From Candidatus Roizmanbacteria bacterium CG06_land_8_20_14_3_00_34_14 (GTDB taxonomy: Bacteria; Patescibacteriota; Microgenomatia; UBA1406; GWC2-37-13): a DNA stretch of 18,334 bases. Shown one piece after another: positions 13,820 through 18,334 of this stretch (the first letter of the stretch is position 1; each line of letters starts with the position of its first letter). The stretch is from the NCBI GenBank assembly GCA_002779665.1, contig PEVZ01000018.1:1-18334 (forward strand), given 5' to 3'. Made by a program: the position numbers and the translations under genes. A model generated the notes under the pieces. The model worked only from the letters and a program-made list of their open reading frames with translations, searched no databases and was not told the DNA's origin.

Positions 13820-13933
13820 ATGAAAATTCATTCATCAGTTAAAAAAATTTGCCCAAAGTGTAAAATAGTTAAAAGAAAAGGGAATTTATATGTTGTTTGT
13901 ACAAACGTTAAGCACAAACAAAAACAGGGTTGA
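13820..13933 (+). CDS. rpmJ: 50S ribosomal protein L36 (bL36)
   Basis: bL36 is the smallest 50S protein. The 37-residue frame begins [15 protein letters not shown] and ends KHKQKQG. The zinc ligands are Cys11, Cys14, Cys27 and His32, the usual CxxC...C....H pattern. The start is one base after the infA stop (TAATATG). Its TGA is followed by the hairpin-rich spacer upstream of rpsM. Confidence 0.97.
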   Translation: MKIHSSVKKICPKCKIVKRKGNLYVVCTNVKHKQKQG

Positions 13934-13940
13934 AAGTCCA

Positions 13941-14010
13941 TAAAGTTAGAAAGTGTGTAAAGTCTTTAAAGTAAAATACTTTAAGAACTTTATAAGCTTT
14001 ATAAACTTTA
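13941..14010 (+). promoter_or_regulatory. Long imperfect hairpin in the rpmJ-rpsM spacer
   Basis: The inner stem pairs TTAAAGTA (13966-13973) with TACTTTAA (13977-13984) around AAA. It extends through TAAAGT (13958-13963) with ACTTTA (13987-13992), AAAG (13950-13953) with CTTT (13997-14000) and TAAAGTT (13941-13947) with AACTTTA (14004-14010). The structure ends 12 bases before the rpsM ATG and leaves that start single-stranded. It is built from the same TAAAGTT unit seen after secY. It lacks a GC stem plus T-tract, so it is not a standard terminator. An mRNA target for alpha-operon control is possible but unproven. Confidence 0.6.
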
Positions 14011-14021
14011 CAAACTAATTT

Positions 14022-14453
14022 ATGGCGAGAATGCTTGGAGTAACATTACCGGATGAAAAAAGAATTGATTACGCATTGACCACTTTATATGGGATAGGTT
14101 GGACTAATGTTAAAAGTATTTTAGAAAAAACAGGCGTAAATGCAAATAAAAAAGTAAAAGAGGTGACTGAAGAAGAGTTTAAAAAAATTCTTGAAATAAT
14201 TGAAACAAATTATAAAGTTGAAGGTTATCTGAGAGAGGCTATCAATGAAAATATTAAAAGATTAAGAGAAATTGGAAGCTATAGAGGCATGAGACATGTC
14301 CGTGGTTTACCTGTTGATGGTCAAAGAACAAAATCAAATGCAAGAACAAAAAGAGGCAAAAGAAAGACAGTCGGTGCTTTGAAAAAAGAAATGTGGGCAA
14401 AACTTGAACAAAATAAAACAGCTGAAGCAGTTAAAACCAAAGCCACTAAATAA
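14022..14453 (+). CDS. rpsM: 30S ribosomal protein S13 (uS13)
   Basis: uS13 is a 30S head protein bridging to L5 and contacting P-site tRNA. The core shows MARMLGVTLPDEKRIDYALTTLYGIG at the N-terminus, the helix-hairpin-helix start, and REIGSYRGMRHVRGLPVDGQRTKSNARTKRGKRKTVG (83-118). It has 143 residues, against about 120 usually, because a lysine/alanine-rich tail (119-143) follows the conserved basic end. It heads the alpha block. The start has no Shine-Dalgarno and sits just after a long hairpin. Confidence 0.97.
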   Translation: MARMLGVTLPDEKRIDYALTTLYGIGWTNVKSILEKTGVNANKKVKEVTEEEFKKILEIIETNYKVEGYLREAINENIKRLREIGSYRGMRHVRGLPVDGQRTKSNARTKRGKRKTVGALKKEMWAKLEQNKTAEAVKTKATK

Positions 14454-14456
14454 AAT

Positions 14457-14831
14457 ATGATAAAAAAACAAGCAAAAAGAAGCGTTATTAAAGGTAAGAT
14501 ATACATTACTTCTACTTTTAATAACACTTTAGTTACAATCACTGACGAAAAAGGTAATCCGATTGTTGTTGGGTCAACCGGGATGCATGGGTTTTCCGGT
14601 ACAAGGAAATCGACACCATATGCGGCTACGGTAACGACGGAAAGTGCGATAAAAAAAGCCGAAGAAAAATTTGATTTTCAAGTTGCAGACATTTTAGTTA
14701 AAGGAATTGGTCCGGGTAGAGAGGCGTCACTGCGAGCTGTTAAGGCGTCAAAGATTGATATTAATCGAATTATAGATATTACACCGGTTCCTCACAATGG
14801 AGTGAGACCACCAAAAATTAGAAGGGTATAA
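14457..14831 (+). CDS. rpsK: 30S ribosomal protein S11 (uS11)
   Basis: uS11 is a platform protein of the 30S subunit near the E site. It reads GKIYITSTFNNTLVTITDEKGNPIVVGSTGMHGFSGTRKSTPYAA, then GIGPGREASLRAVKASKIDINRIIDITPVPHNGVRPPKIRRV, which covers both family signatures. The length of 124 is typical. It starts three bases after the rpsM stop. Confidence 0.98.
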   Translation: MIKKQAKRSVIKGKIYITSTFNNTLVTITDEKGNPIVVGSTGMHGFSGTRKSTPYAATVTTESAIKKAEEKFDFQVADILVKGIGPGREASLRAVKASKIDINRIIDITPVPHNGVRPPKIRRV

Positions 14832-14835
14832 AACT

Positions 14836-15456
14836 ATGAGATACTTAGGTCCAAAAAATAGAATATCAAGGAGAGAAGGAGTCGATTTAGAGTTAAAAAC
14901 AGTCGGTTCTAAATCTCATGCTCGACTTCTGAAGAAACTAAATGTCCCACCAGGGCAACACGGTCTTAGAAAAAGAAAAAAAGTATCAGAAAGAGGGACT
15001 CAGCTTCGTGAGAAACAAAAATTAAGATATATGTTTGGAATTACCGAAACACAATTGAAAAATTATTTTAAAAACGCAAGTCTAAAGAAAGGTAATACCG
15101 CCTCCTATTTATCTTACTCATTGGAAAGCCGACTTGATAATATTGTTTTTCATTTAGGTTTTGCTCCAACACGGGCTGCGGCCCGTCAATTAATTACACA
15201 CGGACATATTTCTATTAACAAAAAAAAGCTCTCAATTCCTTCTTATAAAGTTAGAGTAGGTGATGAAATAAGTTTTGTTAATGAAAAAACGACAAAAATC
15301 CCTTATATTGAAAGTTGTCTTGAAAATAAGGACATTATTTTGCCTGTATGGTTAGAAAAAAAATCTATTATTGGTAAACTGATAAGCGAACCAACTCAAG
15401 AAGTAATTGAAAAATTAATTAACTTGAGATTAATTATTGAATATTATTCGAGATAA
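14836..15456 (+). CDS. rpsD: 30S ribosomal protein S4 (uS4)
   Basis: uS4 nucleates 30S assembly and, in E. coli, represses the alpha operon by binding its leader. At 206 residues it has normal length. It has MRYLGPKNRISRREGVDL at the N-terminus without the zinc-binding cysteines found in some homologues. PPGQHGLRKRKKVSERGTQLREKQKLRYMFGITE is typical, and the S4 domain begins at SRLDNIVFHLGFAPTRAAARQLITHGHI. The codons for TRAAAR form a GC-rich hairpin (15171-15186). The rpsD-rpoA spacer (38 bases) holds a short AT-rich inverted repeat (15472-15486). Confidence 0.97.
   Translation: MRYLGPKNRISRREGVDLELKTVGSKSHARLLKKLNVPPGQHGLRKRKKVSERGTQLREKQKLRYMFGITETQLKNYFKNASLKKGNTASYLSYSLESRLDNIVFHLGFAPTRAAARQLITHGHISINKKKLSIPSYKVRVGDEISFVNEKTTKIPYIESCLENKDIILPVWLEKKSIIGKLISEPTQEVIEKLINLRLIIEYYSR
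15171..15186 (+). other. GC-rich hairpin inside rpsD
   Basis: ACGGGC (15171-15176) pairs perfectly with GCCCGT (15181-15186) around TGCG. It lies in the conserved TRAAAR codons of S4 and uses codons (CGG, GCG, GCC) that stand out in AT-rich DNA. No T-tract follows, so it is not a terminator. It may simply reflect the amino-acid sequence. Confidence 0.4.
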
Positions 15457-15494
15457 ATGCGGTTATAGAGATTATAAATTTTATAAATATATCT

Positions 15495-16418
15495 ATGTTT
15501 AGTCCAATTTTTTTCACCCAGAAAACTGAAGAGGGTAATTATGGAAAGTTTGTTATTGAGCCATTGCCACAAGGTTTTGGGCAAAGTATGGGTCATGCAT
15601 TAAGAAGAACTTTATTATCTTCTTTGAAGGGCGCAGGGGTGACGAATATTAAGTTTGAAGGAGCAAGCCATCTTTTTTCGACAATTGCCGGAGTGAAAGA
15701 ATCGGTTTTGGAGATTATGTTTAATTTGAAACAGCTTAAATTTGCGGTTAAAGACGGAGGGCCATATAAAATTACTTTTGAAGGAAAAGGAGCTAAGAAA
15801 ATATATGCTAAGGATTTAGAAGGAGAAATTAAACCAATTAATGGTGATTTTTATATCGCAGAAATGACTGACGACAAAGCCAAATTTTCTTTTGAGATCA
15901 TTGTTGAAGTCGGAGTTGGCTATTCAACAGTTGAAGATCGAGAGGAAAAAATAACTGGTTATATTCCAGTAGATGCGTTTTTTTCACCTATTAAAAAAGT
16001 AAACGTAAAAGTAGAGGAAGCAAGAATAGGAAGAAAAGATAATTCAGATAGATTAATTATGGAGGTTGAGACTGATGGAAGCATCAAATCAGAGGTTGCT
16101 ATTAAACAAGCCTCAGAATTATTGACTCAATATTTCAGTTATTTACTTTCAGGTAATGATAAGCCAGAATTGAAAAAGCAAACAAGTTTGGCCGATGAAA
16201 AGAAAGAGGCGATAGATAAAAAATTATTTGATATTATTATTGATGAATTGAATTTACCTTCAAGAGTTATTAATGCTTTGCTTCGAGAAAAAATCGAAAC
16301 AGTTGCTGATCTTGTAAAAACTGGAAAAGAAAAATTAACAGGGATGAAGGGTGTCGGTAAAAAATCTATCGAGCTTATAGAGGAAGAATTAAAGAAAATG
16401 GAAATAGAATTAAACTAA
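15495..16418 (+). CDS. rpoA: DNA-directed RNA polymerase subunit alpha
   Basis: Alpha dimerises to start RNA polymerase assembly, and its C-terminal domain contacts UP elements and activators. The NTD (1 to about 220) has YGKFVIEPLPQGFGQSMGHALRRTLLSSLKGAGVT (16-50) and the GYSTVEDRE region (142-150). A linker of about 20 residues leads to the CTD (about 240-307) with LNLPSRVINALLRE, where Arg257 and Asn260 align with the DNA-contacting Arg265 and Asn268 of E. coli. The helix-hairpin-helix GMKGVGKKSIELI follows. At 307 residues it is slightly short but complete. It starts 38 bases after rpsD with no obvious promoter. Confidence 0.98.
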   Translation: MFSPIFFTQKTEEGNYGKFVIEPLPQGFGQSMGHALRRTLLSSLKGAGVTNIKFEGASHLFSTIAGVKESVLEIMFNLKQLKFAVKDGGPYKITFEGKGAKKIYAKDLEGEIKPINGDFYIAEMTDDKAKFSFEIIVEVGVGYSTVEDREEKITGYIPVDAFFSPIKKVNVKVEEARIGRKDNSDRLIMEVETDGSIKSEVAIKQASELLTQYFSYLLSGNDKPELKKQTSLADEKKEAIDKKLFDIIIDELNLPSRVINALLREKIETVADLVKTGKEKLTGMKGVGKKSIELIEEELKKMEIELN

Positions 16419-16423
16419 TAAAT

Positions 16424-16801
16424 ATGAGGCACGGAGTAAAAAAAATAAAATTTGCAAATGGCATTGACGCTAATCGTGCGTTGGTAAGGAAATTGGCAGT
16501 CAATTTCTTTTTAAAAGGAAAACTGACAACAACTTTACCGAAAGCTAAGGCAATTAAGTCAGTCATTGAAAGATTAGTTGAAAAGATGAAGATAAAAAGT
16601 GAGGCAAATGTAAATTATTTGAAACAAAAACTTGACAGTAAAGAAGTTTTGGAAATAGCATACAGAGATATAAGTCCAGTAATTTCGAAAATTAATGGTG
16701 GATATGTGAGAATTATTAAACTTGGTAAAAGAGAGTCAGATGCAGCCGAAGTGGGCCGGATTGAATGGGCATATCCAATCATTAAACAAAAAACAATATG
16801 A
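16424..16801 (+). CDS. rplQ: 50S ribosomal protein L17 (bL17)
   Basis: bL17 lies near the tunnel exit on the 50S surface. It opens MRHGVKKIKFANGIDANRALVRKLAVNFFLKGKLTTTLPKAKAIKSVIERL, the standard MRH..........R.A..R.L...L.....I.TT..KAKE pattern, with a shorter basic N-terminal loop than usual. It ends with KLGKRESDAAEVGRIEW, matching R.GDAA.....EL. The length of 125 is typical. The TGA overlaps the rplM start by four bases. Confidence 0.96.
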   Translation: MRHGVKKIKFANGIDANRALVRKLAVNFFLKGKLTTTLPKAKAIKSVIERLVEKMKIKSEANVNYLKQKLDSKEVLEIAYRDISPVISKINGGYVRIIKLGKRESDAAEVGRIEWAYPIIKQKTI

Positions 16802-17226
16802 ATAAAATAACACAATCAACTAAATCAACAAAAGAGAATCAGATCGATAGAAAATGGCACCTTATAGATGCTTCAGGGAAGATATTAGGTCGGTTAGCAC
16901 CTAAAATTGTCAAATTAGTTCAAGGAAAACACAAAACGAGCTATGCTCCGTATTTAGATATTGGAGACTATGTAGTTGTAATCAATGCTTCAAAAGTTAA
17001 AATTAGTGGTAAAAAACCTTTGAGCAAAGAGTATACGAATTATTCAGGTTATCCTGGAGGTTTGAAAAAAATAAATTTTGAAGATTTATTAAAGAAAGAT
17101 TCAAGAGAAGTTATAAAAAGAGCTGTATCAGGAATGTTACCTAAAAATAAATTTAGAAGTGATAGATTAAATAGGGTTAATGTATTTCCAACAGAAAAGC
17201 ATCCGTTTGCAAGTAAAATTAGTTAA
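16798..17226 (+). CDS. rplM: 50S ribosomal protein L13 (uL13)
   Basis: uL13 is an early-assembly 50S protein. Motifs are RKWHLIDASGKILGRLAPKIVKLVQGKHKTSYAPYLDIGDYVVVINASKV (19-68), then the YSGYPGGLK element and AVSGMLPKNKFRSDRLNRVNVFPTEKHP near the end. At 142 residues it has normal length. The first 15 or so residues are Thr/Ser/Lys-rich. The start overlaps the rplQ stop as ATGA, so it is translated with the alpha block. Confidence 0.97.
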   Translation: MNKITQSTKSTKENQIDRKWHLIDASGKILGRLAPKIVKLVQGKHKTSYAPYLDIGDYVVVINASKVKISGKKPLSKEYTNYSGYPGGLKKINFEDLLKKDSREVIKRAVSGMLPKNKFRSDRLNRVNVFPTEKHPFASKIS

Positions 17227-17245
17227 TAAAAATTATATTTAAAAA

Positions 17246-17701
17246 ATGGTTAAAAAAATAAAGGATTTGAGTTATTACGAAGCAGTCGGGAGAAGAAAAC
17301 AATCGGTGGCGCGGGTGAGACTGTATCTAATTAAAAAAAGTACCGAGGTAACCGTTGGTAAGCTAAAGATAAAGGCAGGAGAGATTTTTATTAATGGCAA
17401 ATCGATTGATGAAACATCATTTAAAGTATACAAAAAGAAATTTTTGATGATGCCATTAATATTAACAAAAAATGAGAAAAGATTTGCTGTCTCGATTATA
17501 GTTAATGGTGGCGGAACAACTGGACAACTTGATGCAATGGTTCACGGAATAGCCCGAGCCCTATTAGTTGTTGACACCGAAGCTTATAGATCTATTTTGA
17601 AAACCAGCGGAATGTTAACAAGAGATCCAAGAAAAAAAGAAACAAGAAAGGTAGGTACGGGCGGAAAAGCGAGAAGAATGAAACAATCACCGAAACGATA
17701 A
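17246..17701 (+). CDS. rpsI: 30S ribosomal protein S9 (uS9)
   Basis: uS9 reaches the P-site tRNA with its C-terminal tail. It reads YYEAVGRRKQSVARVRLYL at the N-terminus, VNGGGTTGQLDAMVHGIARAL in the middle and LTRDPRKKETRKVGTGGKARRMKQSPKR at the end. The last residues are the universal (S/P)KR tail. The total of 151 is about 20 more than the shortest family members because of a longer internal insertion (STEVTVGKLKIKAG). It follows rplM by 19 bases, the usual rplM-rpsI pair. No terminator follows before the next gene. Confidence 0.97.
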   Translation: MVKKIKDLSYYEAVGRRKQSVARVRLYLIKKSTEVTVGKLKIKAGEIFINGKSIDETSFKVYKKKFLMMPLILTKNEKRFAVSIIVNGGGTTGQLDAMVHGIARALLVVDTEAYRSILKTSGMLTRDPRKKETRKVGTGGKARRMKQSPKR

Positions 17702-17715
17702 TATACAACCTATTT

Positions 17716-18334
17716 ATGATTCCTCTCTCAATCATCATCGTATCTTTCAATACAAAAGAAGTAATAAAAAAGTGCCTGTTATCAATAAAGGCTAATTTTG
17801 ATAAATACCCAATTAATTTTGAAATAATTGTTGTTGATAATGACTCACACGATGGAACAGTAGAATTTCTTTTAGATTTGGAAAAAAAACAAAAAAATCT
17901 CCATATATTTTTAAATAAAGCAAATTTAGGTTTTGGTAAAGCTAATAATATTGGCTTGAAAAAAAGTAAAGGGAAGTACATATTGTATTTAAACTCCGAT
18001 GTCATAATCACAGATATTGATTTTCGAGATTTGATTAGAGTGATGGAAATGGAAAACAATATAGGCGCTTTGACAGTTAAGGTCGTTCTATCAAACGGTG
18101 AAATTGATCCGGCCTCACATCGTGGCTTTCCAACTTTATGGAATTCCTTAACATATTTTTCAGGATTAGAACGATTATTTTTTTATGTCCCTCTTTTGAA
18201 CAAAATATTTGGAGGATATCATTTGGTTAATTTAAATTTAAATAATATTCATCAAGTGGATGTGATAACAGGGGCATTTCTATTGAGTAAAAAAGAAATT
18301 TTAGATAAAATTGGAGGCTTTGATGAAGATTATT
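17716..18334 (+). CDS. GT2-family glycosyltransferase (partial, runs off window)
   Basis: The ATG at 17716 opens a frame of 206 residues that is still open at the window end. It begins IPLSIIIVSFNTKEVIKKCLLSI, then IIVVDNDSHDGT (37-48), NLGFGKANNIGL (70-81) and YLNSD (91-95), the last being the likely nucleotide-sugar/metal site. VITGAFLLSKKEILDKIGGFDEDY is near the cut. These are hallmarks of family 2 glycosyltransferases of the rhamnosyltransferase (WbbL-like) type that build cell-surface polysaccharide. The donor and acceptor cannot be told. It lies 14 bases after rpsI on the same strand and marks the end of the translation gene cluster. Confidence 0.93.
   Translation, partial: MIPLSIIIVSFNTKEVIKKCLLSIKANFDKYPINFEIIVVDNDSHDGTVEFLLDLEKKQKNLHIFLNKANLGFGKANNIGLKKSKGKYILYLNSDVIITDIDFRDLIRVMEMENNIGALTVKVVLSNGEIDPASHRGFPTLWNSLTYFSGLERLFFYVPLLNKIFGGYHLVNLNLNNIHQVDVITGAFLLSKKEILDKIGGFDEDY

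Noticed and set aside
3144..16801. Recoded TGA (UGA = Gly) as in some CPR groups
   Set aside because: TGA terminates rplD, rpmC, rpsZ, rplO, map, rpmJ and rplQ at the expected family ends, mostly in ATGA overlaps.
17592..18059. 155-codon minus-strand frame across rpsI and the glycosyltransferase
   Set aside because: It overlaps two clear + strand genes and has no recognisable features.

Overview
This window is a near-continuous ribosomal-protein gene cluster from a low-GC bacterium. All 35 protein genes lie on the + strand, and no stretch over 300 bases lacks a gene. Several features together suggest a Candidate Phyla Radiation (Patescibacteria) genome, perhaps Microgenomates-like. Between rpsE and rplO there is no rpmD (uL30), a gene CPR bacteria are known to lack. 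Gaps between genes are zero to a few bases, or the genes overlap by ATGA. Start codons almost never have a Shine-Dalgarno sequence. TGA serves as a normal stop (rplD, rpmC, rpsZ, rplO, map, rpmJ, rplQ), so the Gracilibacteria/Absconditabacteria UGA-Gly code does not apply. The lineage is inferred, not proven.

Layout. Positions 1-30 hold the end of an upstream terminator, followed by a promoter, tuf (EF-Tu), a 28-bp perfect palindrome and rpsJ. A strong promoter (1673-1701) and a structured, terminator-like leader then precede the S10/spc block: rplC, rplD, rplW, rplB, rplV, rpsC, rplP, rpmC, rpsQ, rplN, rplX, rplE, rpsZ, rpsS, rpsH, rplF, rplR, rpsE, rplO, secY. Then come rpmG, a two-domain adenylate kinase fusion, map, infA (with a likely promoter inside the end of map), rpmJ, and the alpha block rpsM, rpsK, rpsD, rpoA, rplQ, followed by rplM and rpsI. 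A glycosyltransferase gene cut by the window edge follows.

The genes work as one programme. They supply ribosomal subunit proteins, initiation factor 1, the elongation factor that delivers aminoacyl-tRNA, the Sec translocon pore, the enzyme that trims the initiator methionine, a nucleotide kinase, and the RNA polymerase alpha subunit.

The main departures from the textbook cluster are these. rpsS has moved from between rplB and rplV to between rpsZ and rpsH. rpmD is absent. rpmG sits between secY and adk. L22 has a 16-copy 9-bp repeat encoding a Val-Lys-Ser tail. Adk is fused to a second P-loop kinase that resembles archaeal UPF0200 proteins. A possible transcription-attenuation system sits around rplC: a promoter, a possible leaderless leader ORF, mutually exclusive hairpins with a T-tract, and a second GC-rich hairpin with six T inside the rplC coding region. 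A long hairpin lies just upstream of rpsM. The rplC arrangement is the best candidate for something undescribed.
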